The notes: generated by a model from the letters alone, not told the origin. 8,346 nucleotides of DNA from an uncultured beta proteobacterium (GCA_903910495.1 CAIVZW010000184.1:1-8346); one strand, 5' to 3'; positions 1 through 7,117 are shown, counted from the first letter of the stretch. Numbers and translations are program-made.

Positions 1-28
1 CGCGCTTGCGTGGAATAACCACGCCGCG
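1..28. repeat. Stem-loop at the left window edge
   Basis: GCGTGG (8-13) pairs with CCACGC (19-24) around a 5-nt AATAA loop. Outer CGCG copies (1-4 and 25-28) can extend the stem across a 3-nt bulge. No T-run follows, so it is not a typical intrinsic terminator. It could end a transcript from outside the window or be a chance GC-rich palindrome. Confidence 0.3.
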
Positions 29-168
29 CTTACGGCGCCTTGCGCTGCATCCCGGCCCGGTGCTTGCGTGACCGTCCGTCAAATGAGAACACACCCTAGG
101 ATTTGCGGCACGGGCAACAGAACTTGTTACGGCAACAGGAAATTCTGGAACAGCATGACGAAAGCTTT

Positions 169-188
169 TTGTTACTTCCTGGTAACAA
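169..188. promoter_or_regulatory. Dyad TTGTTAC-N6-GTAACAA, candidate activator site
   Basis: This is a perfect 7-bp inverted repeat with a 6-nt spacer (TTCCTG). A further copy of the left arm, TTGTTAC, lies at 124-130, 45 bp upstream. The dyad is about 275 bp upstream of the -24 element of the sigma-54 promoter at 463-477. Enhancer-binding proteins act from such dyads, usually at 80-200 bp but sometimes farther. I do not recognise the half-site as that of a named regulator; it does not have the NifA TGT-N10-ACA spacing. The symmetry is seen in the sequence; its use as an activator site is inferred. Confidence 0.35.
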
Positions 189-462
189 GAATCCGTCGCA
201 ATAGTCTCTTATTAGGCTTGTTGATGAATTCAGCGGCCTGTTTGCGTTCGGACCCAATAAAACCGGTAGTACGGCAGGGCATTTCCACTTCGTCCCCAAG
301 GCGATCAATGGGCGTTGTGCTACACGTCTTCGAAAGATACAGTGTGTTGATTCCTATAGGGCATCTTCGACTATCGGGATGCGATCATTTTCCTTGGTGT
401 CTGATTGGCAGGAACTGCCTGACGAACTTTGCGGCAGATCGCATGTCAGTTGCAGAGTGCAA

Positions 463-477
463 TGGCACGGTATTTGC
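463..477 (+). promoter_or_regulatory. Sigma-54 (RpoN) -24/-12 promoter
   Basis: The sequence TGGCACG-GTAT-TTGC matches the sigma-54 consensus TGGCACG-N4-TTGC at every defined position. It keeps the required GG-N10-GC spacing (GG at 464-465, GC at 476-477). Transcription would start near 489, giving a leader of about 35 nt before the ATG at 525 and its GGGGAA ribosome-binding site. Sigma-54 promoters need an AAA+ enhancer-binding protein, so the cytochrome gene is probably switched by a specific signal. No such activator gene lies in the window. Confidence 0.75.
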
Positions 478-524
478 GATGAGCTTGGCACGAATTGATC
501 AACGCTAACAAACGGGGAAATGAC

Positions 525-1856
525 ATGAAGACTTCTGTATTATTCGCTCAAATTGCTGCGCTAGGCATTATTGGCGTGTTCGGCCATGGCTCTGCAGTGG
601 CCGCCGATCCAGCCAAGATCAACTGGTCGAAAATTCCGGCGACCCATGTCCCCCTGTTTTACCCTGGGCAATCCTCGCTCGAGTGGTTGAGCAGTGACGC
701 GCACGAAGGCGCTGCAAAAAAGGTCAAGAGCGGCGTGGCCTGCACGTCATGCCACGATGAGAAAGACGCCGAGAAGGAACTAGGCGAGAAGCTGGTCAAG
801 GCCGGTCCGCTCGAGCCGATGCCGGTCAAAGGCAAGGAAGGCTACAAGGATCTCAAGGTACAGGCCGCTTTCGACGATAAAAACGCTTATTTGCGCTTCC
901 AGTGGAAAACACAAAACGCCAATTCCGGCAGCGAACACCAGTATTTGCGCTTCGATGGCAAGGAGTGGAAAGTCTGGGGCTTCCCCAAACTCGACAAGAT
1001 CGTTCAGGATCGCCAGATGATCGGCATCTACGAAGACCGCATGTCGATCATGATCGACGATGGCAAGGTGCCCGGTTTTGCCCAGCAGGGATGCTGGCTC
1101 TCCTGCCACGATGGTCAGCGCGACATGCAGAAGCAGTTTACCAAGGAGGAAGTGGCTGCCAACCCGATGTTGACGGCGGTCAAGAAGAGCGATGTGCGCA
1201 AGTACCTGCCAGTCAGCCGCACTGATCCGTACGACTGGAAAACCGGTAAAACCGTTGACGAACTCAACAAGATCAAGGCGGCGGGCGGCTTTGTCGATCT
1301 CATCCAGTGGCGTGCCCACCGCAGCCATCCGGTGGGAATGGCCGACGATGGCTATGTGCTTGAGTGGCGCAATAGTGATGACGGCAAGAACATGTTCAGT
1401 GGCAATTCCGATGCCAAGACGCATGCCCCGAAATTCATGTGGGACGCTAAAAAGGTTGGCTACAAGTCAATCACCGTCGACCAGTTGTACAAGGAGGATC
1501 ACTTCCTGATTCGCGAGAAGAATGCGGTGCCCTTTGACCCGAATGCAGGCTGGAAAGAAGGCGACCTGATTCCCGACTACATCACCAGTCGCGAGGATGC
1601 CAAGGGCTCTGCGGCCGACAACAACGCCATCGCCAGCTGGAAAGACGGGATGTGGACCGTGGTCATGATTCGTCCTCTCGGGCTGACCAACAGCGACGAC
1701 AAGACATTGAAGGCGGGGGGCATCTATAACGTCGGATTTGGTACTCACGATGACAATATCACCACGCGCGGTCACCATGTTTCGTTTGTGAAGACGCTGG
1801 GGATTGGCGTCAAGAAAGGTACCAAGGTTGACATCAACGCGGTCAAGCTGCCTTAA
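525..1856 (+). CDS. Exported c-type cytochrome with ethylbenzene-dehydrogenase-type (EB_dh) heme-binding domain
   Basis: The predicted product is a 443-residue periplasmic electron-transfer protein. Residues 1-27 form a Sec signal peptide (hydrophobic core about 5-19, likely cleavage after AVA at 25-27). A canonical heme-c site, CTSCH, is at 73-77; a second Cys/His cluster, GCWLSCHDG, is at 189-197 and has CX3CH spacing. The rest resembles the EB_dh/cytochrome c-552 (DMSO reductase gamma-like) heme-binding fold, with conserved-looking pieces at 107-127, 277-282 (YVLEWR) and near the C-terminus (TTRGHHVSF, 413-421). In that family the domain carries a b-type heme and serves electron transfer beside molybdoenzymes or quinol oxidoreductases; the electron partner here is unknown. 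I chose the ATG at 525 because GGGGAA (514-519) precedes it and the signal peptide begins there. A TTG at 495 would add ten polar residues ahead of the signal peptide. The gene is monocistronic and follows a sigma-54 promoter. The family call is moderately firm; the specific function is open. Confidence 0.8.
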   Translation: MKTSVLFAQIAALGIIGVFGHGSAVAADPAKINWSKIPATHVPLFYPGQSSLEWLSSDAHEGAAKKVKSGVACTSCHDEKDAEKELGEKLVKAGPLEPMPVKGKEGYKDLKVQAAFDDKNAYLRFQWKTQNANSGSEHQYLRFDGKEWKVWGFPKLDKIVQDRQMIGIYEDRMSIMIDDGKVPGFAQQGCWLSCHDGQRDMQKQFTKEEVAANPMLTAVKKSDVRKYLPVSRTDPYDWKTGKTVDELNKIKAAGGFVDLIQWRAHRSHPVGMADDGYVLEWRNSDDGKNMFSGNSDAKTHAPKFMWDAKKVGYKSITVDQLYKEDHFLIREKNAVPFDPNAGWKEGDLIPDYITSREDAKGSAADNNAIASWKDGMWTVVMIRPLGLTNSDDKTLKAGGIYNVGFGTHDDNITTRGHHVSFVKTLGIGVKKGTKVDINAVKLP

Positions 1857-1940
1857 GAGGTTTGTTTATCGGTGGTGTGCGGGCGCTACTGGCCTGCAGA
1901 AATTGTGCGCGGCAAAGTTTGTGTTGCACACCGCCCTCTT
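1855..1940 (+). terminator. Possible long stem after the cytochrome gene
   Basis: GGTGGTGTGC (1871-1880) pairs with GCACACCGCC (1926-1935) over 10 bp with one G-U pair. Outside it, AAGAG (1855-1859, starting in the stop codon) pairs with CTCTT (1936-1940), leaving an 11-nt bulge. The central loop is about 45 nt and there is no U-tract, so it is not a textbook intrinsic terminator. It could protect the 3' end of the mRNA or be fortuitous. Confidence 0.3.
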
Positions 1941-1992
1941 CTCGCCTGCCCGCAGGCCCGGAGCAATGGCAGAAGCGATCAGATAATCATCT

Positions 1993-2009
1993 AACGGCCG
2001 CAGGCCGTT
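1993..2009. repeat. Perfect hairpin AACGGCC-GCA-GGCCGTT
   Basis: A 7-bp perfect stem with a 3-nt loop lies about 140 nt past the cytochrome stop and 187 nt before the next start. No T-run follows on either strand. It may act in transcript termination or 3'-end stability, or serve as a protein-binding palindrome. Confidence 0.35.
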
Positions 2010-2183
2010 GCGGGCTTGAACCGTAGCCTTTGCCTGCGCCATCACTGGATTTTCTTCCTCTGCATCGCACGCACGTACATCAAGAACGAACAAAACAGCG
2101 CTCTCCATGCTCTTTGCTTAAACCGTCTCCCCTGGGTAATGTTAAGATTTGTGTGTGACGATGCTGCCACGCCCGAACGCCAT

Positions 2184-2189
2184 AAGGGG
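2184..2189 (+). promoter_or_regulatory. Ribosome-binding site that fixes a TTG start
   Basis: AAGGGG lies 6 nt before the TTG at 2196. The only upstream in-frame ATG (2139) has no comparable site. The TTG start also aligns the product's beginning (MSDTDQREVFLGRQPIL) with that of the paralogue downstream (MSESSINEAFLSRQPIL). Confidence 0.7.
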
Positions 2190-2195
2190 ATCACC

Positions 2196-3473
2196 TTGTC
2201 AGATACCGATCAGCGGGAAGTCTTCCTCGGCCGCCAGCCGATACTCGGACGCGAGCAGCAACTGTTCGCCTACGAACTGCTTTTCCGCAACGGGGTCTTG
2301 TCCACGGATAACCGCGCCGACATTCTCGATCCGACGCAAGCCACAGCAACGGTCATCGCCAACGCCTTTGTCGAACTGTCGATCAGCGACTCGCTCGGTC
2401 CCTATCGCGGCTTCATCAACGTCGATCACGATTTTCTGTTCAGCGATCTGATCGAAGCGCTGCCGGCGGAATCCGTGGCGCTCAATATCCTCGAAAGCAT
2501 CATGCCCACGAGCGAAGCTGTCGCGCGTTGCCAGCAACTTCACGACATGGGGTTTACTCTGGCTATCGATGACATTGTCGAGATCAGCGAAGCCAATCGA
2601 CCCTTGCTTGCCCTGGCAGACATCATCAGGATCGACATCATGAAAATGGATGCCGGACGTTTGCACGCTCTCGTCGCCGAACTCAAGCCTTTTGGCAAGA
2701 AGCTGCTCGCGCTGAAGGTGGAATCCGCGGAGCTGTTGACTTTGTGCCAGAGTCTTGGTTTCGACCTGTTCCAGGGCTACTACTTCGCCAAACCGACCAT
2801 CATCGTCGGCAAAAAACTCAATCCTGCACAACTGTCGCTCGTTCGCCTGCTGGCTCTGGTCATGGAAGATGCCGAGACCACCGCGATCGAAAGCGCCTTC
2901 AAACTTGAACCCGGACTGACCGTCAACATGCTGCGCCTGACCAATTCAGTCAGCAGCGGCTTGAGGACGAAAATCACTTCACTGCGTCACGCCATAACGA
3001 TTCTTGGTCGTCGGCAGTTACAGCGCTGGCTGCAACTCCTGGTTTACACCAATCCCCAGGGCAGTACGCAGGCCATTAATCCCCTGCTGCAACTGGCGGC
3101 AACCCGAGGACGACTGATGGAACTGCTGGCCGACCGTTTGCAGTCGAGAAACCGCGAATTCACGGACCAGGCTTTCATGGTCGGCATCATGTCGCTGATG
3201 CCCGCCCTGTTGGGGATGGCAATGGAGGATATCCTCGCCCAACTGCCCGTCGCACAACGCGTCAAGCAGGCACTGGATGACTATGGCGGCCAGCACGGCC
3301 AACTGCTGCAACTCGTTGAGCTAACAGAACGGAGTGATTTGCCCGCGCTTGAGGAAGCGCTCGGCAAACTGTCTGGAATCAATGCGGACTTCCTCGGTAA
3401 TTGTCTTGCTCAGGCCCTGTCCTGGGCAAACAATCTCGGCCATGAGAAGACCCCGACGGCGATCGGGCAATAA
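2196..3473 (+). CDS. EAL-HDOD signal transduction protein (first of a tandem pair)
   Basis: This 425-residue cytoplasmic protein has a YuxH/CdgJ-type layout: an N-terminal EAL-like domain (about 8-205) and a C-terminal HDOD domain (about 210-410). EAL domains hydrolyse c-di-GMP, but this one is degenerate. It retains E27 and R31 in YELLFR, N75 in FINVD, E100, the D125-D126 pair in AIDDI, and Q193-G194 in FQGYYF. The usual Lys of KID is R145, and the AEGVE motif reads A-L-K-V-E (172-176), losing its Glu. Hydrolysis is therefore doubtful; binding or protein interaction is more likely. The HDOD part shows EPGLTVNMLRLTNS (238-251) and SLRHAITILG (262-271), and HDOD domains lack HD phosphohydrolase metal ligands. 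Translation starts at a TTG. The next gene, its paralogue, begins 23 nt later, so the two are probably co-transcribed. Members of this family affect motility and biofilm formation; that role here is inferred. Confidence 0.88.
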   Translation: MSDTDQREVFLGRQPILGREQQLFAYELLFRNGVLSTDNRADILDPTQATATVIANAFVELSISDSLGPYRGFINVDHDFLFSDLIEALPAESVALNILESIMPTSEAVARCQQLHDMGFTLAIDDIVEISEANRPLLALADIIRIDIMKMDAGRLHALVAELKPFGKKLLALKVESAELLTLCQSLGFDLFQGYYFAKPTIIVGKKLNPAQLSLVRLLALVMEDAETTAIESAFKLEPGLTVNMLRLTNSVSSGLRTKITSLRHAITILGRRQLQRWLQLLVYTNPQGSTQAINPLLQLAATRGRLMELLADRLQSRNREFTDQAFMVGIMSLMPALLGMAMEDILAQLPVAQRVKQALDDYGGQHGQLLQLVELTERSDLPALEEALGKLSGINADFLGNCLAQALSWANNLGHEKTPTAIGQ

Positions 3474-3496
3474 CCATTTTTGTTTCCTTTCTCACT

Positions 3497-4747
3497 ATGA
3501 GCGAATCATCAATTAATGAAGCTTTTCTCAGCCGCCAGCCGATTCTCGACACCTTGCAGGAACTCATCGGTTACGAGCTGACTCTCCAGCCGGCAACAGA
3601 CGCCAGCGACTCATCTGCTCATGTCCGTTCCCGCGCGGCCACGCTGGTGTGTGCGGCCTACGCTGAACTCGGTTTACGCAGCGCTCTGGGAAGAAGCACG
3701 GCGTTCCTGCAAGTCGATCCGTTTCTTCTTCACGACGATGCGATCGAGGCCTTACCGTCCGACACGGTTGTTCTTGAACTCCATATCGACGCCCCGCCAG
3801 ACGAGCTCACGCTGGAACGCTGCCGGGCCCTGCGCGACCGGCGCTATTCACTGGCCCTGGCCAACTACACAGGCCTTGATGAACGAAGCCGGCCACTCCT
3901 GACCATGCTCGATGTCGTCAAGATCGACATCCGCCAACACGACGAGGCGATGCTCGGCGAACTCGCCGGACCACTCGCCAGACTCCCGTTCAAGCTTCTG
4001 GCACAGGGGGTGGAAACGCGAGAAGAGATGTTGCGTTGCCGGAAGATCGGCTTCCAGCTTTTTCAGGGGCACTATTTTGCCCGTCCTGAAATCGTCAGCG
4101 GGCGCCGCCTTTCGGCTTCACAGGCCAGCCTGATTCACCTGATCAACCTCGCCGGTCGCGATGCCGATACCGACAAGATCGAAGAGGAAATCAAGCACGA
4201 ACCGGCACTCGCCGTAAATCTGTTGCGCATCGTCAATTCGGTAGGGTTTGGCCTGACCAGGCGGATCGGCTCTCTGCGTCACGCCATCACCGTGCTCGGC
4301 AGACGTCAGCTTCAGCGCTGGCTCCAGTTGCTGCTCATGACCCCGTCCGGAGCGACACCGGATACCCGCCGTTCCCCTCTGCTTCAGGTTGCCGCATTGC
4401 GTGGGCGGATGATGGAAATGCTGATCAAATGCGCTGGCCGGCACGACCGCAACATGGCGGACCAGGCTTTCATTACCGGAATCATGTCGATGATGCCGGC
4501 GGCACTTGGCCTGCCAATGAAGGAAATATTCGAACAGATTGCGCTTGAACCGGAAGTCATGCTGGCACTTTCATCGCATACGGGCACCCTGGGGGAAATC
4601 CTGATGCTTCTCGAATGTTTTGATGCCGACGATATTGAGGGCTGTGACCGCTGGCTGGGCCAATTCCCCGAATCCGGTCTTGATCGAGGCAAACTCAACA
4701 CCTGCCTCGTGGAGTCACTGCGCTGGGTCAATGCAAGCGAAGATTAG
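3497..4747 (+). CDS. EAL-HDOD signal transduction protein (second of a tandem pair, more degenerate EAL)
   Basis: This 416-residue paralogue matches the preceding protein in layout: EAL-like domain at about 8-203, HDOD at about 207-410. The HDOD core is nearly identical in places, for example SLRHAIT (259-265), LGRRQLQRWLQLL (267-279) and DQAF (322-325). The EAL half has lost more. R of ExLxR is Q31 (YELTLQ), Asn of the NxD motif is Q72, the second Glu of the E-x-x-E region is D98, the catalytic DD pair is A122-N123, and AEGVE reads A-Q-G-V-E (169-173). It keeps E27, K142 (VKID) and Q190-G191. It is almost certainly not a phosphodiesterase. The ATG at 3497 gives a start that aligns with the twin, but the upstream stretch is pyrimidine-rich with no Shine-Dalgarno sequence, so translation may depend on coupling to the upstream gene. 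It converges on pilJ, with 31 nt between stops. Confidence 0.87.
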   Translation: MSESSINEAFLSRQPILDTLQELIGYELTLQPATDASDSSAHVRSRAATLVCAAYAELGLRSALGRSTAFLQVDPFLLHDDAIEALPSDTVVLELHIDAPPDELTLERCRALRDRRYSLALANYTGLDERSRPLLTMLDVVKIDIRQHDEAMLGELAGPLARLPFKLLAQGVETREEMLRCRKIGFQLFQGHYFARPEIVSGRRLSASQASLIHLINLAGRDADTDKIEEEIKHEPALAVNLLRIVNSVGFGLTRRIGSLRHAITVLGRRQLQRWLQLLLMTPSGATPDTRRSPLLQVAALRGRMMEMLIKCAGRHDRNMADQAFITGIMSMMPAALGLPMKEIFEQIALEPEVMLALSSHTGTLGEILMLLECFDADDIEGCDRWLGQFPESGLDRGKLNTCLVESLRWVNASED

Positions 4748-4778
4748 CTCCCATTGACGAGAGAAATATATAAACCGC

Positions 4779-6905
4779 CTACAGCTTGAAGCCGGAAACC
4801 GAGCTCTTCAGTTCAGCGGCCATACTGGACAACTGGCCCACCGCCGCGGCAGACAGCTTGGTTCCGCTGGTCGTCTGTTCGGTAATGCCCAGAATGTCGC
4901 GCATCGAGTTATTTACCCGTGCAGCGAGCTTGGTCTGGCCATCCGTTTCATGGGCAATCGACTCGATCAGACGTGCCAGTTCGCGCGATACTCGACCGAT
5001 CTCGGAGAGTGCCGTTCCGGCCGCATCGGACAGCTTGGCCCCTTCAACCACCCCCTGGGTGGAAAGTTCCATAGCCGCCACGGCGTCGTGGGTATCCGCC
5101 TGAATGGTCTTCACGATCGCACCGATCTGCTTGGTCGCTTCACCTGAGCGTTCGGCCAGTCGCTGCACTTCTTCCGCCACCACCGAGAAACCGCGCCCGG
5201 CATCACCCGCTGCTGCCGCCTGAATGGCGGCGTTCAGCGCCAGTACGTTGGTTTGTTCGGTAATGTCAGAGATCAGTTCGACGATTTCACCAATTTCCTG
5301 CGAGGATTCACCCAGACGCTTGATTCGTTTGGCGGTTTCCTGGATCTGTTCGCGAATTTCGTTCATCCCCTTGATCTGATTGTTTACCGCCTCGGCCCCC
5401 TGTTCGGCAGCAGACAGTGAAGCATTGGCCACCTTGGAGGATTCGGCCGCAGATCCCGATACACCCTGAATCGACTGCACGATCTGGCTGACGGCCTGGT
5501 TGGTGTCTACAATCTCATGCGACTGGTGTTCTGCAGCTGCCAGCAGTTCACTCGAAATCCGCTGCGCCTGTCCGGTTACACGGGTCAACTGCTCGGTGGC
5601 ACGGTTAATTTCGGCAATCAGGGTACGCAGTTCTTCAATCGTATAGTTGATGGAGTCGGCAATCGCACCGGTCAGATCTTCCGTCACCACGGCGTGTACG
5701 GTCAAATCACCGTCAGCCAGGTCCGCCATGTCGTTGAGCAGGCGCAGAATGGCTTCCTGGTTGTTGCGGTTTTCCTTTTCGGATTGCAGACGGCGACGCA
5801 CGGCTTCCTGATTGAACACGCGTACCAGCAGATAGAGCGACCCCAGCGCCATGGCGGCCAGGAGAATATCCACTACGGTCGAAGTCCGGGTGCTGGTACT
5901 GCTTTCATATTCGTCAGCCAGCCGGGTCGTTTTATCCAGCAGGATTTCGGTATCCCGCAGAATGGCCATACTGGCGATGCGCGCATTGACCATACCCTGG
6001 TTATTGAGCGTCACGATCTCGCGCAACTGGCTGTAGGCGCCGGCATTCTCGATGATACGACCCAGCACGCGCAGCAGATCGAGATCATTGACCGGCGCAA
6101 TGCCCTGGCTTGCATCGCCTTGCCGGAAAGCATTCGCCAATTTGATAAAGCGGTCGATACTGGCGATCAACTGCGGCACCCATTCCGGGTTGTATGACTC
6201 ACCGGCCAGCAAACTATTTGTATAGCGTGACATCTGTGCCGCATACAAGGGCAGCAACGCTGCGTTGGCCTGTTCCCGTGAAGACAGCTTGCTCGCTGCC
6301 ATTTGGGCAAATTCACGCGTCTGCACACTAATCAGGGCATCGCTCGAATTAGCCTGGCTGACACGATTGCCGAGGGACACCAGATTATTTTTCTGGTCAA
6401 TCAGAGAATGAATCGAGAGTTTGCCGGGCTCCGGGCGGAAGGTGTTGTCCCATACCTCACGAACCTCAATGAGTTCCTTGGCCTTGCCGATCAGTAAACT
6501 GGTGCTTTCTTCCAAGGTCTGCAGGTTTGATCCGAAACGGATATAGGCATTTTCCATGACTTCAAAGCCTTCTGCACTGCCCAGCATAGCCTGTGTCATG
6601 CCGCGCGAAAGTCGCTGCGAAAGCATTTCCATCTCGGTGGAGATAGCGCGCATTCCGGAATAGCGACTGGCACTCTGGAAGGCCATGAACGCGATAATCA
6701 GAAACAGTACAGACGCCAGAATCATCACCATCAGCAGCAGACTCATCTGCACGCGGGAAGGCAGATGACCAATCAATGGAAGCGGTTTGAGCAGTTTCTC
6801 ATCCGAGACTTCCGCCAGATCCACTTTTTCCATGATTGTATTGAGCTGATTGAGGGGTTTGTCCTTCTTGGAAAAAAACCCCCTGATCCCGGCAAGCACA
6901 GCCAT
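4779..6905 (-). CDS. pilJ: PilJ-like methyl-accepting chemotaxis transducer (type IV pili)
   Basis: This is an inner-membrane chemoreceptor of 708 residues, close to the usual PilJ length. Order from the N-terminus: a cytoplasmic tail of about 50 residues; TM1 at about 54-79; a periplasmic helical sensor at about 80-342 with a NarX/PilJ-like motif ([10 protein letters not shown], 94-103); TM2 at about 343-363; a HAMP-like linker at about 364-420 (LADGDLTV, 396-403); and a methyl-accepting signalling coiled coil to the end. The hairpin tip at about 548-587 includes [17 protein letters not shown], the PilJ variant of the usual receptor tip. There is no C-terminal NWETF-like CheR/CheB tether. 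In the Pil-Chp system PilJ senses pilus surface contact and drives the ChpA kinase, raising cAMP. No pilG/H/I/K or chpA gene is in view, so it looks monocistronic. I chose the ATG at 6903-6905 because GAGGAGA (6911-6917) sits 5 nt upstream; an in-frame ATG at 6936-6938 lacks such a site. Confidence 0.85.
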   Translation of the reverse strand: MAVLAGIRGFFSKKDKPLNQLNTIMEKVDLAEVSDEKLLKPLPLIGHLPSRVQMSLLLMVMILASVLFLIIAFMAFQSASRYSGMRAISTEMEMLSQRLSRGMTQAMLGSAEGFEVMENAYIRFGSNLQTLEESTSLLIGKAKELIEVREVWDNTFRPEPGKLSIHSLIDQKNNLVSLGNRVSQANSSDALISVQTREFAQMAASKLSSREQANAALLPLYAAQMSRYTNSLLAGESYNPEWVPQLIASIDRFIKLANAFRQGDASQGIAPVNDLDLLRVLGRIIENAGAYSQLREIVTLNNQGMVNARIASMAILRDTEILLDKTTRLADEYESSTSTRTSTVVDILLAAMALGSLYLLVRVFNQEAVRRRLQSEKENRNNQEAILRLLNDMADLADGDLTVHAVVTEDLTGAIADSINYTIEELRTLIAEINRATEQLTRVTGQAQRISSELLAAAEHQSHEIVDTNQAVSQIVQSIQGVSGSAAESSKVANASLSAAEQGAEAVNNQIKGMNEIREQIQETAKRIKRLGESSQEIGEIVELISDITEQTNVLALNAAIQAAAAGDAGRGFSVVAEEVQRLAERSGEATKQIGAIVKTIQADTHDAVAAMELSTQGVVEGAKLSDAAGTALSEIGRVSRELARLIESIAHETDGQTKLAARVNNSMRDILGITEQTTSGTKLSAAAVGQLSSMAAELKSSVSGFKL

Positions 6906-6910
6906 CTGAG

Positions 6911-6917
6911 TCTCCTC
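6911..6917 (-). promoter_or_regulatory. Ribosome-binding site of pilJ
   Basis: GAGGAGA on the minus strand lies 5 nt before the ATG at 6903-6905 and decides this start over the in-frame ATG at 6936-6938. It abuts the hairpin at 6918-6934. Confidence 0.7.
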
Positions 6918-6934
6918 ACGGCGCCATGCGCCGT
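6918..6934 (-). promoter_or_regulatory. 5'-leader hairpin touching the pilJ ribosome-binding site
   Basis: ACGGCGC and GCGCCGT form a perfect 7-bp stem around a 3-nt ATG loop (minus-strand reading), ending exactly where the Shine-Dalgarno GAGGAGA begins. The loop ATG also opens a tiny out-of-frame ORF (Met-Ala-Pro-stop) whose TGA overlaps the ribosome-binding site. Both could tune translation initiation, but this is inference from geometry only. Confidence 0.4.
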
Positions 6935-7088
6935 CCATCGTGTGTTATGCAATGAGCCCTGTTTGCAAAAAGGCCGGTTGGTCTCCAGCCACTGGATATC
7001 AAGTTGGCACACCTCTGCCCGGAATTATCATGGCCAAACGCCACAAAAGACAGGGAATACAACACACGCCACTATATCTACGTACGCA

Positions 7089-7117
7089 AGTATCTTCGAC
7101 CTCTGCAGCCCTGTCAA
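7089..7117 (-). promoter_or_regulatory. Sigma-70 promoter for pilJ
   Basis: On the minus strand a perfect -35 TTGACA (7112-7117) is followed after exactly 17 nt by GATACT (7089-7094), a 4-of-6 match to the -10 consensus. Transcription would begin near 7082, leaving a leader of about 175 nt before the pilJ ATG. No FliA-type flagellar/chemotaxis promoter was seen. Confidence 0.55.

Larger units (their letters stand above)
1..524. other. Non-coding upstream region of the cytochrome gene
   Basis: No convincing gene is visible here. One forward frame stays open from the left edge to 508, but its translation is rich in Cys and Arg, shows no family motif, and runs through the sigma-54 promoter, so I read it as chance. 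Another frame ends at a TGA at 69-71 and could be the tail of a gene from outside the window, but about 22 codons are too few to judge. The stretch holds the stem-loop at 1-28, the TTGTTAC dyad at 169-188 with an extra half-site at 124-130, and the sigma-54 promoter at 463-477. The unusual length of leader DNA fits an enhancer-dependent promoter with distant activator sites (inference). Confidence 0.6.
1857..2195. other. Non-coding gap between cytochrome and EAL-HDOD genes
   Basis: No credible gene is seen. The frame of the next gene is open back to about 2016, but the residues before the TTG at 2196 are unlike the family and have no ribosome-binding site. A reverse-strand 80-codon frame (1866-2108) lacks a properly spaced Shine-Dalgarno sequence and any recognisable motif. 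The first half holds the inverted repeats listed separately. I found no strong sigma-70 promoter: TTGCTT (2114-2119), 17 nt, then TAATGT (2137-2142) is only a weak match. Confidence 0.5.

Noticed and set aside
347..360. FNR-like half-site TTGAT-N4-ATAGG
   Set aside because: Only the left half matches the TTGAT-N4-ATCAA consensus. The TTGATCAA at 495-502 also lacks the 4-nt spacer.
68..508. Forward 146-codon open frame before the cytochrome gene
   Set aside because: It is Cys/Arg-rich with no family motif, has no ribosome-binding site, and runs through the sigma-54 promoter; chance opening is the simpler reading.
780..1424. Reverse-strand 214-codon open frame inside the cytochrome gene
   Set aside because: It lies wholly antisense to a well-supported gene and shows no recognisable motif; a codon-bias shadow.
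1866..2108. Reverse-strand 80-codon open frame in the intergenic gap
   Set aside because: No properly spaced Shine-Dalgarno, no motif, and it overlaps the inverted repeats.
2016..2195. Upstream extension of the first EAL-HDOD protein by 60 residues
   Set aside because: No ribosome-binding site at the upstream starts, the extension is unlike the paralogue, and AAGGGG precedes the TTG at 2196.
4748..4778. Terminator between the convergent EAL-HDOD and pilJ genes
   Set aside because: No inverted repeat with a T-run can be found in the 31-nt gap on either strand.
5517..6197. Forward 226-codon open frame antisense to pilJ
   Set aside because: Complementary to a confident coding region; its composition reflects pilJ codon bias, not a protein family.
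7005..7020. Second sigma-54-like element, TGGCACA followed by TGCC
   Set aside because: GG-to-GC spacing is 9 instead of 10 and the -12 TTGC is absent; it is also about 250 bp from the next gene.
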